Positions 1 to 6,188 of a DNA stretch of 7,635 bases are shown in pieces (the stretch's first letter is position 1; each line of letters begins with the position of its first letter). The position numbers and the translations under genes are program-made. The stretch spans positions 1 through 7,635 of the forward strand of contig JAUWRQ010000039.1 in assembly GCA_030610515.1 (NCBI GenBank). Reading direction: 5' to 3'. The DNA is from Candidatus Eiseniibacteriota bacterium (GTDB lineage Bacteria > Joyebacterota > Joyebacteria > Joyebacterales > Joyebacteraceae). The notes beneath the pieces were generated by a model. The model saw only the letters and a program-made list of their open reading frames with translations. It made no database searches and was not told the origin of the DNA.

Positions 1-98
1 GCCCCACGTGCAGTACAATGGCAGTTCGCCGGGCGGCCGCGGGACCGACCGACGAGTTCTATCTAGACTGACGCATCGAACCCTTGATCAGAGATGGT
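1..98 (+). other. Upstream flank / leader of the transporter pair, unassigned
   Basis: No gene can be assigned here. Two plus-strand frames are open from the left edge and stop at 64-66 (TAG) and 69-71 (TGA), so this could be the last ~22 codons of an upstream gene, but neither tail is recognisable. Alternatively it is a 5' leader: TACAAT at 14-19 matches five of six bases of a sigma70 -10 box, but its -35 would fall outside the window. I see no convincing riboswitch or terminator fold. Confidence 0.3.
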
Positions 99-809
99 AT
101 GTCACAGGAACTCACTATTCTCCTGGGAACGGCGGCCACGATAGGATTCGTTCACACGATCCTCGGTCCCGACCACTACCTTCCGTTCATCGTCATCTCG
201 AAGGCGCGGGGATGGAACGCGGGCAAGACGCTGTGGATCACCGCGCTCTGCGGGCTGGGTCACGTGCTGGGGTCGGTGGCTCTCGGGTTCCTGGGGATAG
301 GCGCCGGCATAGCCCTCATGAGGCTCGAGGCGTTCGAGTCCCTGAGGGGTGACCTGGCCGCATGGCTTCTCATGGCGTTCGGTTTCACCTACATGGTTTG
401 GGGTCTTCATCGGGCCTTCCGCAACCGACCGCACTCGCACAGTCACACGCACGAGGACGGCGTCGTGCACGCACACACGCACACCCACTTGGGACCGCAC
501 AGCCACGTGCACGCAGCGCCCGGCAGGTCCGTGACTCCGTGGGTGCTCTTCCTCATCTTCGTGTTCGGACCCTGCGAACCTCTCATACCGATACTGATGT
601 TCCCCGCGGCCCGCGGGAGCGTCGCGAACGTGGCGCTCGTCGCGGGCGTATTCGGAGCTGTGACGGTCCTCACGATGGTGGCGACGGTCATGGCCGCGCA
701 CTACGGTCTCTCGAGAATACGCGTGCGCGCGCTCGAGAGGTTCGGACACGCGTTGGCAGGTCTCGCCGTTCTGCTGTCCGGCGGGGCCATAGCGTTCCTG
801 GGGCTCTAG
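99..809 (+). CDS. NicO/UreH-like membrane metal transporter with His-rich loop
   Basis: Probable inner-membrane transporter of nickel or cobalt, 236 aa. The N-terminal helix carries H19-x5-D25-H26 (in HTILGPDH), like the HxxxxxDH signature of UreH/NicO-type Ni/Co permeases. Further family-like motifs are LGHVLGS (about 53-59) and FGPCEPLI (156-163). About six hydrophobic segments are visible. Between segments three and four, a hydrophilic loop (residues 112-138) holds 11 histidines, mostly in HxHxH pattern, which suggests metal binding; RcnA-type exporters also have a His-rich loop. The ATG at 99 is preferred. An in-frame TTG at 84 would add five residues but lacks a better Shine-Dalgarno site, and the ATG at 94 is out of frame. 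The SLC13 gene begins 3 bp after the TAG stop, so the two are probably one operon. Import versus export cannot be told from sequence. A TauE/SafE-like label is the main alternative. Confidence 0.7.
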   Translation: MSQELTILLGTAATIGFVHTILGPDHYLPFIVISKARGWNAGKTLWITALCGLGHVLGSVALGFLGIGAGIALMRLEAFESLRGDLAAWLLMAFGFTYMVWGLHRAFRNRPHSHSHTHEDGVVHAHTHTHLGPHSHVHAAPGRSVTPWVLFLIFVFGPCEPLIPILMFPAARGSVANVALVAGVFGAVTVLTMVATVMAAHYGLSRIRVRALERFGHALAGLAVLLSGGAIAFLGL

Positions 810-812
810 GAC

Positions 813-2264
813 GTGGCTGGGTTCGTATCCATCAAGAGCAAGATCGGATTCGCGGGCGGCATCGCCGTCTTCGCGTTCTTCCTCCTGGCGCCGCTCGACC
901 TTGAGCCTCAGATAGGGCGGATGCTCGCCATCCTCTCGCTCTGCGCCATCTGGTGGGGGACGGAGGCCATCTCCATCTACGCGACGGCGCTCCTGCCTGC
1001 CGTGCTCCTTCCGCTGCTGGGCATCCTCCCACTCTCCGAAGCTCTCTCGCAGTACGCGAACCGCCTCATATTCCTGTTCCTCGGCGGGTTTCTCATCGCG
1101 CGCTCGATGATGAAGTGGGGCATCGACCGCAGGCTCGCAATCGCGATACTGGGGAGGGTCGGCACGAGTCCGAAGAGGCTCGTACTCTATTTCATGGGGC
1201 TCACGGCGGTCCTGTCCGCCTTCCTCTCGAATACGGCTACGACCGCGATGATGCTCCCGATAGCGATGGCGATACTCACGGGCTCGCATCTCGAGGCCGA
1301 GTCGCGCTACGGGACGGTGCTCCTTCTCGGGATCGCCTACGCGGCGACCATAGGAGGCGTCGCCACTCTCGTCGGCACGCCGCCCAACGTGCTCCTCGCG
1401 GGGTTCTCGAGCACCCTTCTTGGACGAGAGCTCTCGTTCTTCGAGTGGCTCAAGGTCGGGCTGCCGTACGCCATCGTCATGCTGCCGCTCACGTGGTGGT
1501 TCCTCTGGAAGGTGCACAAGCCCAAGGCCACAGAGGTCGCGAGCGCCGACGCTCTCGAGGAGGAAAGGAAGACGCTCGGGCCGATGGAGCTGGGCGGGAA
1601 GTACACGGTCGCCGCCTTCGTGCTTGTCGCGGTCCTGTGGCTCACGCGCCCCTTCTGGCATCTCTTGCCTCTCGAGTTCGCGTCAACGGTCCAGACACGC
1701 TTCGACGACTCCATCATCGCGCTCTCCTGTGCGCTTCTCCTCTTCGTCGTGCCGACGAGCGTGCGCAAGTGGCAGTTCCCGCTCGTGTGGCCGGATACGA
1801 GGGCCATCTCGTTCGGCATCCTCTACTTGTTCGGGGGAGGGCTGGCGCTCGGCAAGGGGCTCTTCGCCTCCGGGGCCGCGCAGTGGATGGCCGGCGCTCT
1901 CTCACTCTCAGGGACGCTTCATCCGCTCGTGCTCATCCTCATCATTGCGGTAATCGCGTCGTTCCTGTCCGAGGTCGCCTCCAACACGGCGGTCGCCAAC
2001 ATGCTGATTCCCATCCTGATCGCCGTGGCCGCGGCCGCTCAGCTCCCTCCGTACCTTCTCATCGTTCCGGCAACGGTCGCGTGCTCGAACGTCTTCATGC
2101 TTCCAGTGTCGACGCCGCCGAACGCGATCGTCTACGGCTCGGGCAAGCTCTCCATGTCCGACATGATGAGAACGGGGTTCTGGCTGCACATGATCGGCAT
2201 CGGCGTGATGACGCTGCTTGTCTACTTCATCACGGGCAAGCTGTTCGAGGTGTTCCCTGCGTAG
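813..2264 (+). CDS. SLC13/DASS family sodium-coupled dicarboxylate transporter
   Basis: Inner-membrane divalent anion:Na+ symporter of the VcINDY/CitT type, 483 aa, normal for the family, with many hydrophobic helices. The two inverted repeats each carry the family's substrate and sodium motif pair: S139-N140-T141 with GTPPN at 188-192, and S390-N391-T392 with STPPN at 433-437. The conserved LFGGGLALGKG segment is at 339-349. These motifs bind carboxylate and Na+ in characterised members. Substrate choice among malate, succinate, fumarate, citrate or tartrate cannot be read here. The start is a GTG three bases after the upstream TAG. The only Shine-Dalgarno-like bases (AGGA, 808-811) are almost touching the start, so translation probably depends on reinitiation from the NicO-like gene. 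The gene converges on the larA homologue, which suggests that an imported hydroxy-dicarboxylate could be the racemase substrate (inference). The gene is intact. Confidence 0.92.
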   Translation: MAGFVSIKSKIGFAGGIAVFAFFLLAPLDLEPQIGRMLAILSLCAIWWGTEAISIYATALLPAVLLPLLGILPLSEALSQYANRLIFLFLGGFLIARSMMKWGIDRRLAIAILGRVGTSPKRLVLYFMGLTAVLSAFLSNTATTAMMLPIAMAILTGSHLEAESRYGTVLLLGIAYAATIGGVATLVGTPPNVLLAGFSSTLLGRELSFFEWLKVGLPYAIVMLPLTWWFLWKVHKPKATEVASADALEEERKTLGPMELGGKYTVAAFVLVAVLWLTRPFWHLLPLEFASTVQTRFDDSIIALSCALLLFVVPTSVRKWQFPLVWPDTRAISFGILYLFGGGLALGKGLFASGAAQWMAGALSLSGTLHPLVLILIIAVIASFLSEVASNTAVANMLIPILIAVAAAAQLPPYLLIVPATVACSNVFMLPVSTPPNAIVYGSGKLSMSDMMRTGFWLHMIGIGVMTLLVYFITGKLFEVFPA

Positions 2265-2268
2265 AGCG

Positions 2269-3522
2269 TCACCTGACTCTCGGGACCGTCACGCCGGCGT
2301 CCATGAGGAAAAGGACCTGCGCGTCCTGACCCTCTCGCTCCAGCGCGGCATCGAGAGCCTGCTGCAGGGTGTCGAACGGCGTCATGAAGATGGACTCGAG
2401 GACGGGGGAGTCTCCCAGACCCGTCATCGCCCAGAGGTCGAAGCGGGACGCCAGGTCGGCGATGTGCGCCACCTTGTGGTTCCCGAACCTGTAGCCTTCC
2501 TCGAGCGCCAGGAGGGCCTCCCGCGGCGAGAGGGTTCTCTCCAGGACGTCGACGTAGGCCCTCTCGCCGACGCCATGCCCGCACTCCGAGACGAGGATGA
2601 GAACGCCGCCTTCCCTGAGCGCAAGCCTCCCGTGCTCGAGCGCCTTGTGGGATTGGTAGAGGTCGGCGTCGAGAGGGGAAGTGGCGACGGCCACGACGAC
2701 GTCCGCCTTTCTCTCGACCGGGATCTCGAAGACCGCGCGCGCTTCCCGGACGGCCGCGGCGAACGCCTCCTCGATGTCGCCGGCCGCAGCGGCGCAGACG
2801 CGGTGCTCCGCGTCGAGCACCGTCATGATCGTGAAGATGCGCTGGTCGTGCAGAAGCGAAACCGCGTCCGCCATGTCCTCGTGCACCGGGTTGCCGTCGA
2901 GAGCACCTGGCAGAGAGGCGGGGTCCATGGCGAAACCGTGGTTGCGCTCGATCGTCTCGAATCCAGCGACTCCGGGGAGGATCGACTTCCTTCCTCCCGT
3001 GTACCCCGCGAAGTAATGGGGCTCGACCGAGCCCACGATGAGAATGTCGGAAGCCCCAGCGACGACGCGGTTGAGGAGAACCTCGTTGTCCCTCGACGTG
3101 ACGCCCACACTCACCACGTGCGCAGGGTGACGCGCGTCGTGGACGACGAGGCGCTCGTCGTAGAAGCCTCGCGTACTCCCGAGGATGCCGCCGAGTTGGT
3201 CGTCGGTGGGGGCGCGATGAGCGCCCGTCGCGACGACAAGCCTGACGTCCGGGACGCCGGTGACAAGAGGATGAATGAGCTGGAGCACCTTCGCGGTCGG
3301 CGTCGGACGCGTGGCGTCGTTGACGATGACGACGAGTCTCGCGACGCCGGCGAGGAATGTGTCGAGCGGCGGGCCGCCCGCGGGATCGTCGAACGCGCGT
3401 CGGAGGGTCTGCTTCTCGTCGGTCGCCGGGACGCGCTTCGGGCGCACCACCGCCGCGACGTTGGCGTCCGGAATGTCCACCGCGACCGTTCCGGTACCGT
3501 ATGGGACGCGCATCTCCACCAT
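2269..3522 (-). CDS. larA: LarA-family nickel-dependent 2-hydroxyacid racemase
   Basis: Cytoplasmic racemase/epimerase of the LarA (DUF2088) superfamily. Members use a nickel-pincer nucleotide bound covalently to a lysine and interconvert 2-hydroxyacid stereoisomers by hydride transfer. The 417-aa length is typical. Visible motifs are NDATRPTP (68-75, D69 and R72), ATGAHR with catalytic-type H102, EPHYFAGYTGGRKSILPG with H169 and cofactor lysine K179, ERNH with Ni-ligand-type H195, and YQSHK (Y289, Q290, K293). The H169-K179-H195 spacing of 10 and 16 equals H174-K184-H200 of Lactobacillus plantarum LarA (from memory), so the protein should be active if cofactor is supplied. Lactate is not proven as substrate; the family includes malate, hydroxyglutarate and phenyllactate racemases. 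Start: AGGAGG (3525-3530) lies only 2 nt from the ATG at 3522; GTG at 3519 (5 nt) or ATG at 3513 (11 nt) are equally likely, removing 1 or 3 residues. larB, larC and larE are not in the window. Confidence 0.93.
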   Translation of the reverse strand: MVEMRVPYGTGTVAVDIPDANVAAVVRPKRVPATDEKQTLRRAFDDPAGGPPLDTFLAGVARLVVIVNDATRPTPTAKVLQLIHPLVTGVPDVRLVVATGAHRAPTDDQLGGILGSTRGFYDERLVVHDARHPAHVVSVGVTSRDNEVLLNRVVAGASDILIVGSVEPHYFAGYTGGRKSILPGVAGFETIERNHGFAMDPASLPGALDGNPVHEDMADAVSLLHDQRIFTIMTVLDAEHRVCAAAAGDIEEAFAAAVREARAVFEIPVERKADVVVAVATSPLDADLYQSHKALEHGRLALREGGVLILVSECGHGVGERAYVDVLERTLSPREALLALEEGYRFGNHKVAHIADLASRFDLWAMTGLGDSPVLESIFMTPFDTLQQALDAALEREGQDAQVLFLMDAGVTVPRVR

Positions 3523-3524
3523 GT

Positions 3525-3530
3525 CCTCCT
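3525..3530 (-). promoter_or_regulatory. Ribosome binding site of larA
   Basis: The minus strand reads AGGAGG here, a full match to the anti-Shine-Dalgarno sequence. Its spacing is 2 nt to the ATG at 3522, 5 nt to the GTG at 3519 and 11 nt to the ATG at 3513. The site therefore argues that translation starts at one of the two inner codons. Confidence 0.7.
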
Positions 3531-3543
3531 GCTCTCAGGCGCG

Positions 3544-3560
3544 ATCGGGACGACCCCGAT
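3544..3560. promoter_or_regulatory. Inverted repeat overlapping the larA -10 box, possible operator
   Basis: ATCGGG (3544-3549) and CCCGAT (3555-3560) form a perfect 6-bp inverted repeat with a 5-base spacer. It overlaps the last two bases of the proposed larA -10 hexamer and covers the expected transcription start. Only about half would be transcribed, so a protein-binding operator is more likely than an RNA hairpin. No regulator gene is present to support this, and the repeat is short for GC-rich DNA. Confidence 0.3.
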
Positions 3561-3587
3561 GATAGCGGCGGCGCGGCGGTGATTCAA
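3559..3587 (-). promoter_or_regulatory. Sigma70-like promoter of larA
   Basis: On the minus strand, TTGAAT (3587-3582; four of six to TTGACA) and TATCAT (3564-3559; five of six to TATAAT) are separated by exactly 17 bases. The expected start would be near 3552, giving a leader of about 30 nt that ends in AGGAGG. This is a sequence match only. Confidence 0.55.
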
Positions 3588-3598
3588 CGCCGGTGCGC

Positions 3599-3627
3599 TT
3601 GCCAAACCCCCCTGGATGTCGTATTCT
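3599..3627 (+). promoter_or_regulatory. Sigma70-like promoter of the first SGNH hydrolase gene
   Basis: TTGCCA (3599-3604; five of six to consensus) and TATTCT (3622-3627; four of six) are separated by 17 bases. Transcription would begin around 3634, leaving a leader of roughly 37 nt before the ATG at 3671. Its -35 box is 11 bp from the -35 box of the divergent larA promoter, so the two may share regulators or interfere. Confidence 0.55.
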
Positions 3628-3657
3628 TAAACGTTCCCCGTGTTTCTGCAAGCAGCG

Positions 3658-3663
3658 AAGGGA
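3658..3663 (+). promoter_or_regulatory. Ribosome binding site that decides the SGNH start
   Basis: AAGGGA lies 7 nt before the ATG at 3671. The same frame is open further upstream to a GTG at 3593, but that codon precedes the proposed promoter and would place a hydrophilic Cys-rich tail before the membrane anchor. The ATG at 3671 is therefore the likely start. Confidence 0.6.
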
Positions 3664-3670
3664 CCCCGTC

Positions 3671-4771
3671 ATGGTTCTCGGAAGGGTCGGGAGGGCGCTT
3701 GCCCTTACCGTCCTCTATGGCGTCGTCATACTCGCAGGTCTCGAACTCGGGACGCGCTTCCTGAGCCCGCAGAGCGTGTTCAGCTCCACGGTGAACACGT
3801 GGGACGAGAAGCTTGGGACCAAGCAGATCCCGGGCGCCACGGGATTCGTGTCGTGCGGCGAGTACGACGTCGAGCTTGCGCTCAACTCCAAGGGGCTCCG
3901 CGACAGGGAGTTCCCCTATCGGAAGCCCGACGGCGTGCGCCGCATCCTGTCTCTCGGGGATTCGTTCGCCTCCGGGTACGGCGTCGCCGCCGACAGCACC
4001 TACGCAAAGGTCCTCGAGCGGGGGTTCACGGAGGATGGCCTGCGCTGGGAGGTACTGAACGCCGGCGTCGGGAGCACGGGCACCGCCCATCAGCTGGCGT
4101 ATTTCCTCGACGAGGGGCACAAGTATGAGCCCGACATCGTCCTCGTGGGTCTTTTCGTTGGGAACGACCTGTGGGACAATGTCCTGAGCGGGCTCTACAC
4201 GCTCGAGGATGGAGTGCTCGAGAGACACACGGCCCCGCTGACAGCCGCGCGTCGCATCCAGCGGATAACGAAGTGGATACCAGGCTACGACACGCTCCTG
4301 TCCCAGTCTCATTTCCTGAGCCTCCTGAAGCTCGAGGTGACCCGCTGGCACAGGCGACAGCTGACCGACACCGCCTACGCGGCGGAGCCTGAACGCGACG
4401 TGGAGTGGCCGACGAAGCTGACGGAGCGTCTTCTGGTCGAATTCAGGAGTGTGTGCGCGGACAACGGCGCGTCGCTCGTTGTGATGATCATCCCGTCTCC
4501 CGCAAACGATGCACGGCTGCGTGATGAGCGAGAGGCGCGGATGGTGCGGTGCCTGCGGGACGAAGGGATTCCGTGCCTGAATCTGGGGCCGCGGTTCCGG
4601 GAGGAGCGCGGGAAGCGCCGAATCGAGTACGCCCACGACTGCCACTGGACCGCGCTCGGGCACCGGCTGGCGGCGCTCGAGCTCAGGGCATTCCTCGAGG
4701 GACACGCGTTTCTCGGACCGATCGGGCGTGAGGTTCCGTCCGCCGGCTCACGCGGCGTCGCGCGGTCCTGA
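3671..4771 (+). CDS. Membrane-anchored SGNH/GDSL hydrolase
   Basis: 366-aa SGNH-fold protein, probably an esterase or O-acyl transfer/deacylation enzyme acting outside the cytoplasm. A short basic N-terminus and one hydrophobic segment (about 9-30) form a signal anchor. All SGNH blocks are present: GDSF with nucleophile S98 (block I), NAGVGS with G132/G134 (block II), VGND with N165 (block III), and HDCHWTALGH with D323 and H325 (block V). The NSKGLRDREFP stretch before block I is common in envelope-associated SGNH proteins. The substrate is unknown; polysaccharide O-acetyl groups or lipids are candidates by family analogy only. It has its own promoter and ribosome site. A second SGNH gene follows 87 bp downstream on the same strand, perhaps co-transcribed. 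The gene is intact and ends in TGA. Confidence 0.88.
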   Translation: MVLGRVGRALALTVLYGVVILAGLELGTRFLSPQSVFSSTVNTWDEKLGTKQIPGATGFVSCGEYDVELALNSKGLRDREFPYRKPDGVRRILSLGDSFASGYGVAADSTYAKVLERGFTEDGLRWEVLNAGVGSTGTAHQLAYFLDEGHKYEPDIVLVGLFVGNDLWDNVLSGLYTLEDGVLERHTAPLTAARRIQRITKWIPGYDTLLSQSHFLSLLKLEVTRWHRRQLTDTAYAAEPERDVEWPTKLTERLLVEFRSVCADNGASLVVMIIPSPANDARLRDEREARMVRCLRDEGIPCLNLGPRFREERGKRRIEYAHDCHWTALGHRLAALELRAFLEGHAFLGPIGREVPSAGSRGVARS

Positions 4772-4844
4772 CGGCACCAGCCCAGTCCTCCGGCGGCTGC
4801 CTGACGTGCCGGGCCACTGATTGCGGGAGTCTCGCCGTCGGGAG

Positions 4845-4850
4845 AGGAGA
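4845..4850 (+). promoter_or_regulatory. Ribosome binding site of the second SGNH gene
   Basis: AGGAGA lies 8 nt before the ATG at 4859 and supports that start. The rest of the 87-bp gap from the previous gene (4772-4858) shows no convincing promoter or U-tailed terminator, in keeping with possible co-transcription of the two SGNH genes. Confidence 0.6.
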
Positions 4851-4858
4851 ACCGCGAG

Positions 4859-5653
4859 ATGGACCACGGACGGAGAGTCAGACCCGCGGGGTGTCCCCGA
4901 CGACCGCATCTTCGAGCGTTCGGGCTTCAGGTCCTACTGCTGATACTCGCCTTTCTGGCCGCAGAAGGGCTGTTGAGGGTCTACTTCGCCGTAGCTCCAG
5001 CTTCCGATGATTCGCCTTACATCAGGGACGCATACTGCGGCTACCGCCTGCGGCCCGATCCGCCCGCCGTTCGGGAGGAACGCCCTGACGATCACATCAA
5101 CGCCTTCGGTTTCAGAGATCGAGAGCACGAGATCAAGAAACCTGAGGACACGTACCGCGTGCTCGGGATAGGGGACTCCTTCGTGTACGGGAACGTCCCC
5201 TTGGAGGACAACTTCCTGCGCGTGACGGAGGAACGTCTCTCGCGGCACTTGGCCCCGGATTCCCTCCGCGCGGAGATGGTGCTCATGGGCCTCGGGGGCT
5301 ACAGCCCCGAGAATGAACTGGGTGTACTGAGATCTGATGGTCTCAAGCTCTCTCCGGATCTGGTGGTTCTGAACTTCTTTGTCGGCAACGACGTCACCGG
5401 CATCGCCGTGCGCGGCGTGGTGTGCCGTGGGCAACTCTACTACGCGGGTTCCAACTTCACATGGCTGCACATTCTGCGACAGTCGAGAATCTTTCTGCTC
5501 GCCGAGACCGTGTGGCTGACCCGAATCAAGAGTGACGCTATCCAGAGGCAGCTCGGGGCCCGGGCAGACGATGAGGGGCGGGCGCGGGAACCCCGAGAGT
5601 CGGCCGCGGATAGCGCAACGGGTTCACCAGAGGCGCCTGTTTCACTGACGTAA
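4859..5653 (+). CDS. N-terminal fragment of the interrupted SGNH hydrolase
   Basis: This is the part that would be translated if TAA at 5651-5653 is a true stop: 264 aa with a basic N-terminus, one membrane anchor and SGNH blocks I-III, including nucleophile S107 and oxyanion-type N177. It lacks the catalytic Asp-x-His block. Residues about 233-262 are a low-complexity Glu/Arg/Ala/Ser/Pro linker leading into the stop. The ordinary fold requires the downstream half, so a lone product is probably non-functional. Confidence 0.7.
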   Translation: MDHGRRVRPAGCPRRPHLRAFGLQVLLLILAFLAAEGLLRVYFAVAPASDDSPYIRDAYCGYRLRPDPPAVREERPDDHINAFGFRDREHEIKKPEDTYRVLGIGDSFVYGNVPLEDNFLRVTEERLSRHLAPDSLRAEMVLMGLGGYSPENELGVLRSDGLKLSPDLVVLNFFVGNDVTGIAVRGVVCRGQLYYAGSNFTWLHILRQSRIFLLAETVWLTRIKSDAIQRQLGARADDEGRAREPRESAADSATGSPEAPVSLT

Positions 5654-6094
5654 CTCCACATCCAGAGGAAACGGCTGGGTGTCTTCCTGGAGGATACACC
5701 GTGGCGACTGGATCGACTCTGGCAACAGGTCGAAGCCATCTTGGTGGAATTCGATGAACTCTGCAGTGAAGCAGACGTTCCCTGGGTGCTTCACATCATC
5801 CCATCGGAAGTCCAGGTCGATCAAGACGTGCGAGGTCAAGTTGTCGAGCGCTTGGGTCTGTCTCACGATCTGTACGACTTCGACGCGCCGCAGCGACGCC
5901 TTCACGCGATGGCGGAGGCGCACGGTTTCGTTGTCCACGATCCCTTGCCGGCACTTCGCGTCCTGAACGACAGGAGCGGCCGGCTGTACATCCCCAACGA
6001 CACTCACTGGAACGTCAGGGGGAACCGCGTAGCAGGTGAGATGCTGGCGGACGTCGTTCAGGAATTGAGAGAGAGTGACGAGCGGGCCCGGTGA
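5654..6094 (+). CDS. C-terminal fragment of the interrupted SGNH hydrolase
   Basis: These 146 codons continue the same frame directly after the TAA. They carry the final core of an SGNH hydrolase: a helix with an Arg/Lys-rich start, a hydrophobic strand (WVLHII), then NDTHWNVRGN holding the Asp and His of block V. The first alternative start of any use is TTG at 5741, with no clear Shine-Dalgarno site and in the middle of the fold, so an independent gene is unlikely. It ends in TGA. Confidence 0.6.
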   Translation, partial: LHIQRKRLGVFLEDTPWRLDRLWQQVEAILVEFDELCSEADVPWVLHIIPSEVQVDQDVRGQVVERLGLSHDLYDFDAPQRRLHAMAEAHGFVVHDPLPALRVLNDRSGRLYIPNDTHWNVRGNRVAGEMLADVVQELRESDERAR

Positions 6095-6118
6095 GATCGG
6101 ATTCCCGCCACCGCCGTC

Positions 6119-6148
6119 TTGACTGACACCCTCCTTCCGGGCTAACCT
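6119..6148 (+). promoter_or_regulatory. Weak sigma70-like promoter before the M16 peptidase
   Basis: TTGACT (6119-6124; five of six) is followed after 18 bases by TAACCT (6143-6148; only three of six). It lies in the 121-bp gap between the interrupted SGNH gene and the peptidase and would give a leader of about 60 nt. The poor -10 box keeps confidence low. Confidence 0.35.
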
Positions 6149-6188
6149 CGCAGTCCGCCAAGCACAGCTGATGATCGTCCGATTGGAA

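Larger units (their letters stand above)
4859..6094 (+). pseudogene. Second SGNH/GDSL hydrolase, interrupted by an in-frame TAA
   Basis: Read as a whole this is a 411-residue SGNH hydrolase with one stop at codon 265 (TAA, 5651-5653). Both sides lie in the same frame, so this is a nonsense codon, not a frameshift. Upstream are the signal anchor (about 22-44), GDSF (S107), the GLGGYS block (143-148) and VGND (N177). Downstream, without any good new start, the frame continues as LHIQRKRLGVF, a core strand ending in WVLHIIPSEVQVD, and NDTHWNVRGN with D381 and H383. A truncated product lacks the Asp-His pair and should be inactive. The surrounding residues suggest an aromatic such as Tyr at the stop, so TAC or TAT to TAA is a simple explanation. 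A sequencing error, or less likely readthrough, remains possible. Confidence 0.75.

Noticed and set aside
20..98. Nickel/cobalt or other riboswitch in the leader of the NicO-like gene
   Set aside because: The stretch is short and GC-rich with no recognisable conserved core. Nothing beyond chance pairing is visible.
102..1661. 519-codon open frame on the minus strand opposite the NicO-like and SLC13 genes
   Set aside because: It crosses two well-supported genes on the other strand, is dominated by Arg/Glu/His/Asp with no recognisable motif, and is the usual antisense shadow of GC-rich codon use.
953..2329. 458-codon plus-strand frame overlapping the SLC13 gene
   Set aside because: It is out of frame with a gene that carries all family motifs, and the product is Arg/His/Ala-rich without a domain.
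2218..3582. 454-codon plus-strand frame antisense to larA
   Set aside because: larA has conserved catalytic residues, a ribosome site and a promoter. The antisense product is a charged, motif-free sequence.
3584..4705. 373-codon minus-strand frame opposite the first SGNH gene
   Set aside because: It is a shadow of a gene with complete SGNH blocks and has no domain of its own.
4773..4810. GGCAC ... GTGCC inverted repeat after the first SGNH gene as a terminator
   Set aside because: The stem is only 5 bp with a 28-base loop and no U-tract follows.
5640..5660. Frameshift in the second SGNH gene
   Set aside because: The two halves are in the same reading frame; only a TAA codon separates them, so a frameshift is not needed.
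6083..6090. CGGGCCCG palindrome at the end of the second SGNH gene
   Set aside because: It is a short self-complementary GC run inside coding sequence with no loop or U-tract, expected by chance at this base composition.
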